Shown: positions 1 to 8,923 of the stretch, one piece after another
Position numbering within the stretch: the stretch's first letter is position 1
Layout of the letters: the number at the start of each line of letters is the position of its first letter
Assembly: GCF_900095445.1 (NCBI RefSeq)
Contig: NZ_FMJL01000002.1
Coordinates: 119,016-183,015, forward strand
From: Clostridium sp. N3C
GTDB taxonomy: Bacteria > Bacillota > Clostridia > Clostridiales > Clostridiaceae
Direction: 5' to 3'
Length of the DNA: 64,000 nucleotides
Notes under the pieces: model-generated
What the model saw: only the letters and a program-made list of their open reading frames with translations
What the model was told of the DNA's origin: nothing
Database searches by the model: none
Made by a program: the position numbers and the translations under genes

Positions 1-38
1 ACCACAACGCTGATTTCCCAGAAGGTTGGGAAGGTTAA
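1..38 (+). CDS. yebC: C-terminal end of YebC/PmpR-family regulator (partial)
   Basis: Only the last 11 codons are present, reading from base 3: HNADFPEGWEG and a TAA stop. This tail (HNADFP near the C-terminus) is typical of YebC/PmpR family proteins, which act as transcription or translation factors. YebC genes commonly lie just upstream of ruvA in clostridia, which fits the neighbours. The 5' part lies outside the window, so nothing can be said about its start or control. Confidence 0.75.
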   Translation, partial: HNADFPEGWEG

Positions 39-484
39 TAGTTTTAAGCTTTTGAAGGATTTTTAAAATTCATTTTTAGTTCATGATGATATAGGTCTTA
101 AATACTAAAAGAACTAAGGTGAATGTAAAAAGTTAATTATTTGGATAATAATTTTTCAATAATCACTCTGAAGGTTGTAGAAAAGTAACTGGAAGAGTGA
201 TTTTTTGTTTTAATAATATGCTAAATAAAGTTCTTTATAAAGATTTAAGCAAGATTGAAAATTGATATTTTGACGTAGATTTAGATGAAGATTTGCTATA
301 TTCTATAGAGAATATGGAGCAATAGTTTATATAAGGTAAATTTTTGACAATATAAAGTATAAAATTAGGTAAAAATGTCCATAATATCACTAAGGAATTA
401 ATATGTTCAAGTATTACCAAAGATGCTTTTCGGTGTTACTTATAATAACTTCATTTACTCTTTGGTATGGAAAGGAGTGATATT
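39..484. other. Intergenic region with terminator and a hairpin before the next gene
   Basis: A 446-base AT-rich stretch. It holds a terminator-like repeat at 161-207 and, just before the next gene, a perfect 9-base inverted repeat (TACCAAAGA at 415-423, TCTTTGGTA at 459-467) that ends a few bases before the SD. No convincing gene was found on either strand; a short minus-strand open frame has no SD and a biased composition. Confidence 0.5.
161..207 (+). terminator. Probable rho-independent terminator downstream of yebC
   Basis: Arms AATCACTCT (161-169) and AGAGTGATT (194-202) pair perfectly and are followed by a T run. The 24-base loop is long, so the strength is uncertain. Confidence 0.55.
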
Positions 485-1084
485 ATGAGATTTAGCAAAT
501 CATTTAGTAAATCAGATTATTTTATAATCTTTGCTTTAAGTGTTATTTTACTTTTTGCTATTAGTTTTAATATAGCTATGAAATTTACAAATAAAAAAAT
601 TAGTAAATCTAATGAAAATGTAGAGGTTTTATCAAGTAATAGTGAATCTGAAGAAAAGCTTTCAGAAAACTCTAAGGTTATATTAAAGCTTCGGAAGAAT
701 GATAGTGAAATTAATAAGTTTGAAGTTTCTTATCAAGAGCTAAAAAAATTAATATCTGGAGAAATAACTTTAAATAAAGTTAAAGAGTATTATGGAAAAA
801 ACAATTTTCAATACGTAGAAGAAAAAAATAATAAAATAGTATTTGTAAAAAATACTTCTTATATTCCAGGTAAGTATTATATAGGTGTTACAGATCAAGA
901 ATTTGTAGCAGTATTTAAGTGTGATAATTATGGTAATCTTTTAATTGAGAAACCGGAAGAGGATATAATAAATAGAACTTTAGAAACTCTACCGGAAGGT
1001 GTTCAAGAAAGCCTTAAGGAATTTAAGTATGAATATGGAAATAAGGAAGAGGCTTTAGATGAATTAATGGCTATTTGTTCATAG
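485..1084 (+). CDS. Membrane-anchored protein with BofC_C-like C-terminal domain
   Basis: About 199 aa. One N-terminal membrane segment (about residues 13-33) is followed by a polar, Ser/Glu/Lys-rich linker and a C-terminal half (about residues 110-199) resembling the BofC C-terminal domain, with GKYYIGV, an acidic NRTLETLPEGVQ stretch and the KEEALDEL end. BofC-like proteins are linked to sporulation signalling; a role here is inference. The ATG at 485 is preferred over the in-frame ATG at 467 because the SD (GGAGTG, 473-478) lies between them. It lies between yebC and ruvA, as in related clostridia. Confidence 0.6.
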   Translation: MRFSKSFSKSDYFIIFALSVILLFAISFNIAMKFTNKKISKSNENVEVLSSNSESEEKLSENSKVILKLRKNDSEINKFEVSYQELKKLISGEITLNKVKEYYGKNNFQYVEEKNNKIVFVKNTSYIPGKYYIGVTDQEFVAVFKCDNYGNLLIEKPEEDIINRTLETLPEGVQESLKEFKYEYGNKEEALDELMAICS

Positions 1085-1091
1085 CCTCAAT

Positions 1092-1120
1092 AAACCCTTA
1101 GCATTATATGCTAAGGGTTT
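1092..1120 (+). terminator. Strong hairpin, probable terminator
   Basis: A perfect 12-base stem (AAACCCTTAGCA at 1092-1103, TGCTAAGGGTTT at 1109-1120) with a 5-base loop follows the stop codon. The T run is short, so it may terminate only partly. Confidence 0.6.
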
Positions 1121-1187
1121 ATTGTTGAATTATTCCTTTACCGATGGTAAAGTATTATATGATAGATATAATTAAGGAGGAAGGTTT

Positions 1188-1781
1188 ATGTATGAATACA
1201 TAAAAGGGGAATATAAAGGCTTTTATAAGGATTATGTAGTTATTGAGAACAATGGAATAGGATATAAAATATTTGTCCCCGGTAGTACATTAACTAAGCT
1301 TCCTAAAATAGATGAAGAGGTATTATTATATACATATCAAATGGTTAGAGAAGATTTTATCGGTCTTTATGGCTTTAGTTCTAGAGATGAACTGGAGATG
1401 TTCCTATTATTAATAAATATTAATGGGGTGGGAGCTAAGGCTGCGCTGTCCATTCAATCTATTTTAGATGTGGAAACTTTGCAATATTCTATTGCTACTG
1501 GAGATGAGAAAGCTTTGTGCAGAGCTCCAGGAGTAGGAAAAAAGATCGCCCAAAGAATTATATTAGAACTTCAGGATAAAATGAAAAAGCTATGTGTAAT
1601 TAACGAAGAGGGCATATGTGTAGATAGCAAAGAGCAAAATTCATCATTTAGTGATGCGTTGGAAGCTTTGATTTCCTTAGGATACTCTGAAAAAGAAGCG
1701 GTAGCGGTGCTAAAAAATATTGATGTAACTGCTTCTCTTGAAACCGTAATAAAAGATGCTTTAAGACAACTAATGAATTGA
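1188..1781 (+). CDS. ruvA: Holliday junction DNA helicase subunit RuvA
   Basis: 197 aa, the usual RuvA length. RuvA binds four-way DNA junctions and loads the RuvB motor for branch migration in recombination repair. Visible features are the N-terminal OB-fold start ([11 protein letters not shown]), the helix-hairpin-helix segments ([12 protein letters not shown] and [12 protein letters not shown]) and the C-terminal RuvB-binding three-helix domain ([17 protein letters not shown]). The SD (AAGGAGGAAGG) is strong. ruvB starts 13 bases downstream, so the two are co-transcribed. No LexA-type box was found upstream; a CTTTACC-GAT-GGTAAAG inverted repeat lies at 1136-1152. Confidence 0.97.
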   Translation: MYEYIKGEYKGFYKDYVVIENNGIGYKIFVPGSTLTKLPKIDEEVLLYTYQMVREDFIGLYGFSSRDELEMFLLLININGVGAKAALSIQSILDVETLQYSIATGDEKALCRAPGVGKKIAQRIILELQDKMKKLCVINEEGICVDSKEQNSSFSDALEALISLGYSEKEAVAVLKNIDVTASLETVIKDALRQLMN

Positions 1782-1794
1782 AAGGATTTTGATA

Positions 1795-2829
1795 ATGGAG
1801 GAAAGAATTCTATCATCAATGGCTTTTATAGAAGAGAGTAATTCTGAATATAGCTTGCGACCTCAAAGTCTTGATGAATATATAGGTCAAAGAAAAGTAG
1901 TGGATAAGCTTAAAGTTTTTATAAAGGCAGCTCAGGAGAGAAATGAAGCTTTAGATCACGTGCTTTTATATGGACCACCAGGTTTAGGTAAAACTACCCT
2001 GGCAAATATTATAGCTAAGGAAATGGGGGGCAATTTAAAAGTAACCTCAGGACCAGCTATTGAAAGAGCAGGTGATTTAGCTGCTATATTAACTAATTTA
2101 AATAGTAAGGATGTTTTATTTATAGACGAAATTCATAGACTAAATAGAAGTGTAGAGGAAATTTTATATCCAGCCATGGAGGATTATGCTCTAGATATAG
2201 TAATTGGGAAGGGCGCAGCAGCTAAATCCATCCGTTTGGATTTGCCTAACTTTACACTAATAGGCGCTACTACTAGGGTGGGGTTACTAACTTCTCCCTT
2301 AAGGGATAGGTTTGGAGTTTTGTGCGCCATGGAATACTATAGTAGCGAGGAATTGAAGGAAATAGTTGTTAGATCTGCAGCGGTGCTCGGTTGTGAAATT
2401 ACTGATGAAAGTGCCTTTGAGATTGCTAGAAGGTCAAGAGGAACCCCTAGAATAGCAAATAGACTCTTAAAGAGGGTTAGGGATTATTCTCAAGTAAAGG
2501 GAGAAAATATAATTAATCTAAAAGATGCAAAAGAAGCCTTAGAGTTATTGGAAGTAGATGAAGAAGGCTTTGACAGGGTAGATAACCGCATATTAGAGGC
2601 TATTATAGATAATTTTTCTGGTGGACCAGTAGGTATAGAAACCTTATCCTATTTTATTGGTGAAGAGTTGGACACTATTGAGGATGTATATGAGCCTTAT
2701 TTACTTCAAAAGGGCTTTATTATACGAACTCCAAGAGGTAGGGTAGCAACGGATAAGGCTTATAAACATACAAAACGAAGTAGAATTAAAGATAATATAG
2801 AACAATTACCTTTGTTTGACAAGGAATAA
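1795..2829 (+). CDS. ruvB: Holliday junction branch migration ATPase RuvB
   Basis: 344 aa from the ATG at 1795. A TTG six bases upstream is too close to the SD (AAAGGA, 1781-1786). This AAA+ hexameric motor drives branch migration with RuvA. Walker A is [11 protein letters not shown], Walker B is LFIDEIHRL, sensor 1 lies in IGATTR, the arginine finger region is SPLRDRFG and a C-terminal winged helix ends in [10 protein letters not shown]. It is followed closely by queA in the same operon. Confidence 0.97.
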   Translation: MEERILSSMAFIEESNSEYSLRPQSLDEYIGQRKVVDKLKVFIKAAQERNEALDHVLLYGPPGLGKTTLANIIAKEMGGNLKVTSGPAIERAGDLAAILTNLNSKDVLFIDEIHRLNRSVEEILYPAMEDYALDIVIGKGAAAKSIRLDLPNFTLIGATTRVGLLTSPLRDRFGVLCAMEYYSSEELKEIVVRSAAVLGCEITDESAFEIARRSRGTPRIANRLLKRVRDYSQVKGENIINLKDAKEALELLEVDEEGFDRVDNRILEAIIDNFSGGPVGIETLSYFIGEELDTIEDVYEPYLLQKGFIIRTPRGRVATDKAYKHTKRSRIKDNIEQLPLFDKE

Positions 2830-2849
2830 TTACTAAAGAGGTGTTAGAT

Positions 2850-3875
2850 GTGAAAGTAGAGGATTTTTATTTTGATTTACCAAAGGAATTAATTGCTCAA
2901 CATCCTTTGAAAAAAAGAGATGAATCAAGGCTTATGGTTTTGGACAAAAATACTGGAGAAATAGAAGAAACAGTATTTAAAAATATTATCCAGTATTTGA
3001 AGGAAGGGGATTGTCTAGTACTTAATGATACAAGAGTAATGCCAGCTAGATTGATTGGTGAAAAAGCTGGTTCAGGAGGTAAAATAGAATTTCTTCTTCT
3101 GAAAAGAATAGAAGGAGATAAGTGGGAAAGTCTTGTTAAGCCTGGAAAAAGAGCAAAGATTGGTACTGAATTTGTTTTTGGTGATGGAAAGCTTAAGGCT
3201 AAAGTAGTGGATATATTAGAAGAAGGTAATAGAATAATTGAGTTTTATTATGATGGTATTTTTGAGGAAGTATTGGATGAATTAGGCCAAATGCCCCTTC
3301 CTCCATATATAACTGAAAAACTAGAGGATAAGGAAAGATATCAAACGGTATATTCTAAGAATCCCGGTTCTGCAGCAGCACCTACTGCAGGTTTACATTT
3401 CACTAAGGAACTATTAGAGCGCATTGAAAAGAAGGGTGTTCAAATAGCTTATGTCACACTACATGTAGGCTTAGGTACCTTTAGGCCTGTGAAGGTAGAT
3501 ACCATTGAAGAACATAAAATGCATTCAGAGTTTTACATTTTAGATGAAGAAAACTGTAATAAAATAAATAATGCCAAAAGAAATGGTGGAAGAGTTATTG
3601 CTGTAGGAACCACTTCCTGCAGAACCTTAGAAAGTGTAGCAGACAACGATGGATACCTAACTGCTAAAAGTGGATGGACGGATATTTTTATATATCCAGG
3701 CTATAAATTTAAAATAGTGGATTCCTTGATAACTAATTTTCATTTACCTGAATCTACTTTGATTATGTTGGTAAGCGCCTTAGCTGGCAAAGATAATATA
3801 ATGAGGGCATACAATAAGGCTATAGAAGAGAGATTTAGATTCTTTAGCTTTGGAGATGCTATGTTTATAAAATAA
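2850..3875 (+). CDS. queA: tRNA preQ1(34) S-adenosylmethionine ribosyltransferase-isomerase QueA
   Basis: 341 aa. QueA moves the ribosyl group of SAM onto preQ1 at tRNA position 34, making epoxyqueuosine. Family features: the N-terminal [24 protein letters not shown], then [36 protein letters not shown] and [10 protein letters not shown]. The GTG at 2850 is chosen because the SD (AAAGAGG, 2835-2841) overlaps the alternative GTG at 2841. It sits directly before tgt, the preceding enzyme of the queuosine pathway. Confidence 0.96.
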   Translation: MKVEDFYFDLPKELIAQHPLKKRDESRLMVLDKNTGEIEETVFKNIIQYLKEGDCLVLNDTRVMPARLIGEKAGSGGKIEFLLLKRIEGDKWESLVKPGKRAKIGTEFVFGDGKLKAKVVDILEEGNRIIEFYYDGIFEEVLDELGQMPLPPYITEKLEDKERYQTVYSKNPGSAAAPTAGLHFTKELLERIEKKGVQIAYVTLHVGLGTFRPVKVDTIEEHKMHSEFYILDEENCNKINNAKRNGGRVIAVGTTSCRTLESVADNDGYLTAKSGWTDIFIYPGYKFKIVDSLITNFHLPESTLIMLVSALAGKDNIMRAYNKAIEERFRFFSFGDAMFIK

Positions 3876-3920
3876 AGCTATTAAGTAAAAATACATTCAT
3901 TAACAAAGGATGTGATTTGT

Positions 3921-5051
3921 ATGTTTAAAATATTAAAAAAAGAAGGAAAGGCAAAAAGAGGAACCTTTACGACGGTACATGGTACTATTCAAACACCAGT
4001 ATTTATGAATGTAGGTACCCTTGCAGCAATTAAAGGGGCTGTATCTTCTATGGATCTAAAGGAAATAGGCTGTCAGGTGGAGCTTTCAAACACTTATCAC
4101 TTACATCTACGACCGGGAGATGAAGTGGTTCATAAGTTGGGAGGACTTCATAAATTTATGAATTGGGATAGACCAATACTTACAGATTCCGGTGGTTTCC
4201 AAGTGTTTTCTCTAGCTGGTATTAGAAAGATAGAAGAAGAAGGGGTATATTTTAATTCTCATATCGATGGGAAAAGAATTTTCATGGGCCCTGAGGAAAG
4301 CATGAGAATTCAAAGCAATTTAGCTTCAACCATTGCTATGGCTTTTGATGAATGTATTCCTAATCCATCTCCTAGAGATTATGTGGAAAGGTCTGTAGAA
4401 AGAACTACCCGATGGTTACATAGATGCATAGACGAAATGAATCGATTAAACTCTCTTGACACTACCATCAATAAAAAGCAGATGCTTTTTGGTATAAATC
4501 AAGGTGGAGTTTACGAGGATATAAGAATAGCCCATGCAAAGGAAATAGCAAAATTAAATCTTGACGGTTATGCTATTGGTGGCCTAGCGGTAGGAGAAAC
4601 TCATGAGGAAATGTATAGAATTATAGATGCAGTAGTGCCTAATTTACCGGAAGATAAGCCGGTATACCTAATGGGGGTAGGAACTCCTATTAATATTTTA
4701 GAAGGGGTTGCCAGAGGTGTGGACTTTTTTGACTGTGTACTGCCAGCACGAAACGGTAGACATGGCCATGTATTTACCCAATTTGGAAAGATAAATCTTA
4801 TGAATGCAAAATACGAGCTGGATTCAAAACCTATAGATGAAGGCTGTGAATGTCCAGCCTGTCGACACTATAGTAGAGCTTATATAAGACATCTATTTAA
4901 AGCTAAGGAAATGTTAGCTATGCGCTTATGTGTACTACATAATTTATATTTTTATAATAAATTGATGGAAGACATAAGAAAGGCCATAGAGAATGATGAA
5001 TTTTATAAATTTAAGGATAAAATGGTTGAACAATTTAGCCAAAAGGGCTAG
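3921..5051 (+). CDS. tgt: tRNA-guanine(34) transglycosylase
   Basis: 376 aa. TGT exchanges guanine-34 of Asp/Asn/His/Tyr tRNAs for preQ1. The substrate-binding LTDSGGFQVFSL segment, LFGINQGGVYED, IGGLAVGE and VDFFDCVLPARNGRHG are present. The zinc site is formed by the CECPAC cysteines, the later Cys in RLCVLHN and its following His. The ATG at 3921 has correct spacing to AAAGGA (3905-3910); the GTG at 3912 would be one base from it. Confidence 0.97.
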   Translation: MFKILKKEGKAKRGTFTTVHGTIQTPVFMNVGTLAAIKGAVSSMDLKEIGCQVELSNTYHLHLRPGDEVVHKLGGLHKFMNWDRPILTDSGGFQVFSLAGIRKIEEEGVYFNSHIDGKRIFMGPEESMRIQSNLASTIAMAFDECIPNPSPRDYVERSVERTTRWLHRCIDEMNRLNSLDTTINKKQMLFGINQGGVYEDIRIAHAKEIAKLNLDGYAIGGLAVGETHEEMYRIIDAVVPNLPEDKPVYLMGVGTPINILEGVARGVDFFDCVLPARNGRHGHVFTQFGKINLMNAKYELDSKPIDEGCECPACRHYSRAYIRHLFKAKEMLAMRLCVLHNLYFYNKLMEDIRKAIENDEFYKFKDKMVEQFSQKG

Positions 5052-5092
5052 AATTAATTAGATAAAAATTTTATATTAAGGAGGATGAAACA

Positions 5093-5416
5093 ATGGGAGG
5101 AGATTTAGGAGCATTGATTCTATCAGTAGTGTTAATGCTTGCTATGTTTTATCTCTTGGTCTTTATTCCTGAAAATAGAAGGAAGAAAAAATATAACGCA
5201 ATGATTAATTCATTGAAGCTAAATGATGAAATAATGACTAAGGGTGGTATAATTGGTAAAATCACTAGTATAGAAGAGGATTACATATTGCTTCAAACTG
5301 GCCCAGATAGAGCTAGAATTAAGCTTTCAAAGCAAGGAATTTCTCATGTAATTAATGAAAGTAAGATAGAAAGCAAAACAGAAGAAAAAAACGAGAATAA
5401 AAAAGTTAAGAAATAA
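5093..5416 (+). CDS. yajC: Preprotein translocase subunit YajC
   Basis: 107 aa, with one N-terminal membrane helix (about residues 6-24, LILSVVLMLAMFYLLVFIP) followed by ENRRKKKYNAM and a cytoplasmic domain (LKLNDEIMTKGGIIGKI) diagnostic of YajC. It associates with SecDF at the Sec translocon. The tail is Lys/Glu-rich. SD AAGGAGG precedes it by 8 bases. secD and secF are 2.2 kb downstream, separated by the SCIFF locus. Confidence 0.92.
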   Translation: MGGDLGALILSVVLMLAMFYLLVFIPENRRKKKYNAMINSLKLNDEIMTKGGIIGKITSIEEDYILLQTGPDRARIKLSKQGISHVINESKIESKTEEKNENKKVKK

Positions 5417-5432
5417 GTTTATACTAGTACTA

Positions 5433-5477
5433 AAACACCTTCCATCTACATAGATAATTATTAGATAGGAGGTGTTT
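5433..5477 (+). promoter_or_regulatory. Hairpin that buries the Shine-Dalgarno of the next gene
   Basis: Bases 5433-5448 pair with 5462-5477 over 16 positions, with a single C/A mismatch and one G-U pair. The 3' arm contains the AGGAGG (5467-5472) that serves the ATG at 5482. When folded, the mRNA would hide this ribosome site, so translation of the membrane protein may be conditional (temperature, ligand or coupling to yajC translation). A trailing T run is short (TTT), so it is a poor terminator. Confidence 0.5.
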
Positions 5478-5481
5478 ATTC

Positions 5482-5850
5482 ATGGAGCAAAGAGCTTTCT
5501 TTACAAAGGTTTCCATGGGGGTTTTTAGAGCTGTTTTAATAACTATTGTATTGCTTGTAGTATTTAGTATTATTATGACTTTTAAAGAGGTAAGCACTCA
5601 ATTTATTTCTGTATATTATGTAGTTGCTACCTGTCTTAGTGTTGTATATGGAGCTATTTATTCAGCAAGAAAAAATAATAGGAATGGTTGGCTTGTAGGT
5701 ATATTAGTAGCTGTTTTGTACATGTCACTAATATACATATTATCTGCCTTGCTTTTTAAGAACTTTTCTTTTGGAACTACAGAGTTGTTAAGATTGTTAA
5801 TAGCTATTTTAGTAGGGGCTTTATCAGGTATGCTTGGTATTAATATATAG
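5482..5850 (+). CDS. Small four-helix membrane protein, TIGR04086-like
   Basis: 122 aa, with four predicted membrane helices at about residues 15-32, 42-60, 68-89 and 101-121. It resembles the TIGR04086 family of uncharacterised clostridial membrane proteins, often found between yajC and the SCIFF locus as here. No catalytic motif is visible. The SD lies inside a hairpin (5433-5477). Function unknown; linkage to Sec or to SCIFF export is inference from position only. Confidence 0.65.
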   Translation: MEQRAFFTKVSMGVFRAVLITIVLLVVFSIIMTFKEVSTQFISVYYVVATCLSVVYGAIYSARKNNRNGWLVGILVAVLYMSLIYILSALLFKNFSFGTTELLRLLIAILVGALSGMLGINI

Positions 5851-5856
5851 AAATAC

Positions 5857-5885
5857 TTTATTTAAACAAGTTTATGTGTTATAAT
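5857..5885 (+). promoter_or_regulatory. Probable extended -10 promoter for scfA
   Basis: TATAAT at 5880-5885 is preceded by TGT, an extended -10. The -35 position (TTTATT, 5857-5862) is poor. The predicted start site is near 5892, about 30 bases before the scfA start. Confidence 0.5.
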
Positions 5886-5921
5886 GTAATTGAAGTGTTT
5901 TTTGGAATGGAGGGCTAGAAG

Positions 5922-6059
5922 GTGAAACATATAAGAACAGTGAATAAAGCAAGTTTAAAAAATAGTTTAGCAAAGCCTGGTTGCAAAGAATGTACTAATT
6001 CCTGTCAGTCAGCTTGCAAGACTTCTTGCACCGTTGCTAATTTAGCATGTGAAAACTAG
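5922..6059 (+). CDS. scfA: SCIFF peptide (six cysteines in forty-five residues), RiPP precursor
   Basis: 45 aa from a GTG start. The N-terminal leader reads KHIRTVNKASLKNSLAK. The C-terminal core has cysteines at 21, 24, 28, 32, 36 and 43, the defining pattern of SCIFF. Known members are modified by the adjacent radical SAM SPASM enzyme, which forms Cys-Thr thioether crosslinks; the CxxxCTVAN segment supplies a Thr right after Cys36. SD-like GGAGG (5909-5913) lies upstream. It is below usual gene-calling length. Its biological role is still unsettled in the family. Confidence 0.95.
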   Translation: MKHIRTVNKASLKNSLAKPGCKECTNSCQSACKTSCTVANLACEN

Positions 6060-6071
6060 AATCATGAGACG

Positions 6072-6146
6072 GCAGTAACAATAGAAGGGATTTAACTCCC
6101 TTTGGTTACTGCTTATTTCATGTGCAACCTTTTTGTTGCACATTTT
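6072..6146 (+). terminator. Two hairpins between scfA and scfB, the second a rho-independent terminator
   Basis: A first stem pairs GCAGTAAC (6072-6079) with GTTACTGC (6105-6112), with an inner AAGGGA/TCCCTT stem. The second is TGTGCAAC (6121-6128) and GTTGCACA (6135-6142) followed by TTTT. Partial termination here would make the peptide mRNA more abundant than the maturase mRNA. Confidence 0.8.
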
Positions 6147-6220
6147 ATTTGTTCATAAATAGTTTTTGTAAGCAATATTATACAATGCTATATACATTAT
6201 TTTGTTAGGAGGATGTAACT

Positions 6221-7591
6221 TTGGCTCTAATACATAAGTTTATTCAAGGAGAAGACTACTATGTAGTGGACGTAAATTCAGGATGCGTTCATATAGTAGA
6301 CGAGCTTATTTATGATATTTTAGATGAAGATAATATACCAAATAAAGAGGAAACTATAAAAAAACTCAGTGATAAATACAAGAAGGAAGAGCTTGAAGAA
6401 GCCTTTGCTGAATTACAACATCTTATAGATGAAGAAATGCTTTATTCAGGTGATAGATACGAAGATATAGCATTAAATGATAAATCAAAGTCTTTCATTA
6501 AAGCTATGTGTCTTAATATAGCTCATGACTGTAATTTAAAGTGTAAATATTGCTTTGCAGAAGAAGGGGAATACAAGGGACGTAGAATGTTAATGAGTCC
6601 TGAAGTTGGTAAAAAAGCAGTAGACTTTGTAATAAAAAATTCAGGTCCTAGAAAAAATATAGAAATAGACCTTTTTGGTGGAGAACCTTTGTTAGCCTTT
6701 GATACCATTAAGGAAATCGTTGAATATGCAAAGGAGCAGGAAAAGATATACAATAAAAATATAAGATTCACTATGACCACCAATGCTACTTTATTAACAG
6801 ATGAAATAATGGAATATATAGATAAAAATATGGGGAATATAGTATTGTCTATAGATGGAAGAAAGGAAGTAAACGATAAGGTCAGAGTTAGATATGATGG
6901 TAGCGGTAGTTATGATAGCATACTTCCTAAAATAAAGAAGATGGTGGAACGTCGTGATAAGAACAAGCAATACTATGCTAGAGGAACCTTTACTAGAAAT
7001 AACACAGATTTCTATAAGGATGTAATTGCTTTAGCTAATGAAGGCTTTAAGGAGATTTCTATTGAACCAGTAGTTTTACCAGATAATGATCCCCTTTCAT
7101 TGAGAGAAGAGGATTTGGAAGTAATCTTTGATTCTTATGATAAACTAGTAGCAGATATGAAAGAAAGAATAGGCACAGATAAAGAATTTAAATTCTATCA
7201 TTTTGCCATAGATTTAAATGGTGGACCTTGTGTATATAAAAGAATAAGTGGATGTGGAGCAGGACATGAATATGTGGCTGTAACTCCAGAAGGAGATATT
7301 TATCCATGCCACCAATTTGTAGGAAACCAAGATTTTAAGTTAGGTAATCTTTTCCAAGAGGGCTTTAATGAAGAATTATCTCATGAATTTAAGACTGCTC
7401 ACATATATAATAAACCAAATTGCAGAGGTTGTTGGGCAAGATTCTACTGCAGTGGAGGATGTCAAGCTAATAATTATAACTTTAATAAGGATATCCATAT
7501 ACCCTATGAGCTAGGATGTAAGATAACAAAGAAACGTTTGGAATGTGCTATTGCACTCAAATGTGCTTATGAAGAAAAACAATACAATTAA
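6221..7591 (+). CDS. scfB: SCIFF maturase, radical SAM/SPASM thioether synthase
   Basis: 456 aa from a TTG start with a well-placed SD (AGGAGG, 6207-6212). The N-terminal 100 residues (MALIHKFIQGEDYYVVDVNSG) form the RiPP recognition element region. The radical SAM [4Fe-4S] motif CxxxCxxC is at Cys104, 108 and 111 (CNLKCKYC). GGEP follows. The C-terminal SPASM region has many cysteines (GGPCVYKRISGCGAG, YPCHQF, CRGCWARFYCSGGCQ) for auxiliary clusters. It is predicted to make the thioether bonds in ScfA. It sits 161 bases downstream of scfA, beyond a terminator. Confidence 0.95.
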   Translation: MALIHKFIQGEDYYVVDVNSGCVHIVDELIYDILDEDNIPNKEETIKKLSDKYKKEELEEAFAELQHLIDEEMLYSGDRYEDIALNDKSKSFIKAMCLNIAHDCNLKCKYCFAEEGEYKGRRMLMSPEVGKKAVDFVIKNSGPRKNIEIDLFGGEPLLAFDTIKEIVEYAKEQEKIYNKNIRFTMTTNATLLTDEIMEYIDKNMGNIVLSIDGRKEVNDKVRVRYDGSGSYDSILPKIKKMVERRDKNKQYYARGTFTRNNTDFYKDVIALANEGFKEISIEPVVLPDNDPLSLREEDLEVIFDSYDKLVADMKERIGTDKEFKFYHFAIDLNGGPCVYKRISGCGAGHEYVAVTPEGDIYPCHQFVGNQDFKLGNLFQEGFNEELSHEFKTAHIYNKPNCRGCWARFYCSGGCQANNYNFNKDIHIPYELGCKITKKRLECAIALKCAYEEKQYN

Positions 7592-7597
7592 CAGTTA

Positions 7598-7626
7598 TTG
7601 ACTAAAAATTTCTTGAGTAATATAAT
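7598..7626 (+). promoter_or_regulatory. Sigma-A promoter for secDF
   Basis: TTGACT (7598-7603), 17-base spacer, TATAAT (7621-7626), starting just after the scfB stop. The predicted start near 7633 leaves a leader of about 25 bases before secD. Confidence 0.85.
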
Positions 7627-7658
7627 TAATCCTATGAAGCGTTCAGAGGGGGAGAAAG

Positions 7659-8918
7659 ATGAAGATAAAAAAGAAGAGAACAAAAGCAACTAGTGTTGTA
7701 ATCTTTATCATTTGTGTTTTATTAATAGGATCCTTTGCTGTTTTAGGTATGTTCGGTAGCCCTGATGTTGCAGGTTACAGAGTACAATCCTTTGGCGAGG
7801 TTTTAAAAAGAGGTTTGGATTTACAAGGTGGTGTTAGCATATTATTAGAAGCAACGTCACAATCCAGCGATGAAAATGCCGTTGATAGAACAATGGTTGT
7901 ACTTGAAGAGAGAATTAATAACTTAGGGGTTTCAGAAACCGTTATCGCTAAGGAAGGTAATAACAGAATCAGAGTAGAGATCCCTGGACAGTATGATTCA
8001 AATGAAATGGTTGAAATGCTAAGTAAAGCAGGAGAGCTTGTCTTTGAAGCGGAAGACGGAACAGTAGTTATAACTGGATCTGATGTTAAGGATGCATCAG
8101 TAATGATGGATAGTTTGAATCAACCAGTAGTAAGTCTTCAATTAAATGATTCAGGTAAGCAGAAATTCGCAGATGCCACAGAAAAATATATTGGAAAAAT
8201 CATATCAATTAAAATGGATGATGAAGTAGTTTCTGCTCCAGTGGTTCAGGCTCATATAACAAATGGAGAAGCAAGTATTACTGGTATGAGCTCCTATGAA
8301 GAAGCTGAAAAGTTAGCAAGTATTATTAAGTCTGGTGCATTACCAGTTACCTTAAAAAATGTTGAAACTAATACAGTAGGACCAACAATTGGTGACGCCG
8401 CTATACCACAAAGTTTAAAGGCAGGAGCTGTAGGAATTATCTTAGTATTCTTATTTATGCTTATTTTCTATAGAGTACCAGGTTTGTTAGCAGATTTAGC
8501 TTTAACTGTTTTCATTTTATTGGTATTGTTAGCCTTTGTTGTATTTGGCGTAGTATTAACTTTACCAGGTATAGCAGGCTTGATATTAACAATAGGTATA
8601 GCTGTAGACGCCAATGTTTTGATTTTTGAAAGAATTAAGGAAGAATTGAAAAAGGGGAAATCTGTAAAGTCTTCTATAGATGCAGGCTTTAATAGGGCTA
8701 TGAGCTCAATTATAGACTCTAACATAACTACAATTATTGCAGCTATCGCTTTATTTAGCATAGGTACCGGTGGTGTTAAAGGTTTTGCTTTAACCCTAAC
8801 CATAGGTGTAGTTATCAGTATGTTCACTGCAATAACTGTAACAAAGACTTTAATAAATATGGCCTATAATGCCGGGTTCTTAAATAAAACATCATACTTC
8901 GGAGTAAAGAGGGGGTAA
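7659..8918 (+). CDS. secD: Protein translocase subunit SecD
   Basis: 419 aa, short for SecD but usual in clostridia. One N-terminal helix is followed by the GLDLQGGVSILLEA motif, a reduced extracellular domain, and five helices in the C-terminal RND-like half containing GIAVDANVLIFERIKEEL. SecD with SecF uses the proton or sodium gradient to complete protein export. It has its own promoter at 7598-7626. secF follows, overlapping or nearly so. Confidence 0.96.
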   Translation: MKIKKKRTKATSVVIFIICVLLIGSFAVLGMFGSPDVAGYRVQSFGEVLKRGLDLQGGVSILLEATSQSSDENAVDRTMVVLEERINNLGVSETVIAKEGNNRIRVEIPGQYDSNEMVEMLSKAGELVFEAEDGTVVITGSDVKDASVMMDSLNQPVVSLQLNDSGKQKFADATEKYIGKIISIKMDDEVVSAPVVQAHITNGEASITGMSSYEEAEKLASIIKSGALPVTLKNVETNTVGPTIGDAAIPQSLKAGAVGIILVFLFMLIFYRVPGLLADLALTVFILLVLLAFVVFGVVLTLPGIAGLILTIGIAVDANVLIFERIKEELKKGKSVKSSIDAGFNRAMSSIIDSNITTIIAAIALFSIGTGGVKGFALTLTIGVVISMFTAITVTKTLINMAYNAGFLNKTSYFGVKRG

Positions 8919-8923
8919 TGCAC

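Noticed and set aside
235..420. A 61-codon minus-strand frame before the first full gene
   Set aside because: No SD and low-complexity composition; typical random AT-rich frame.
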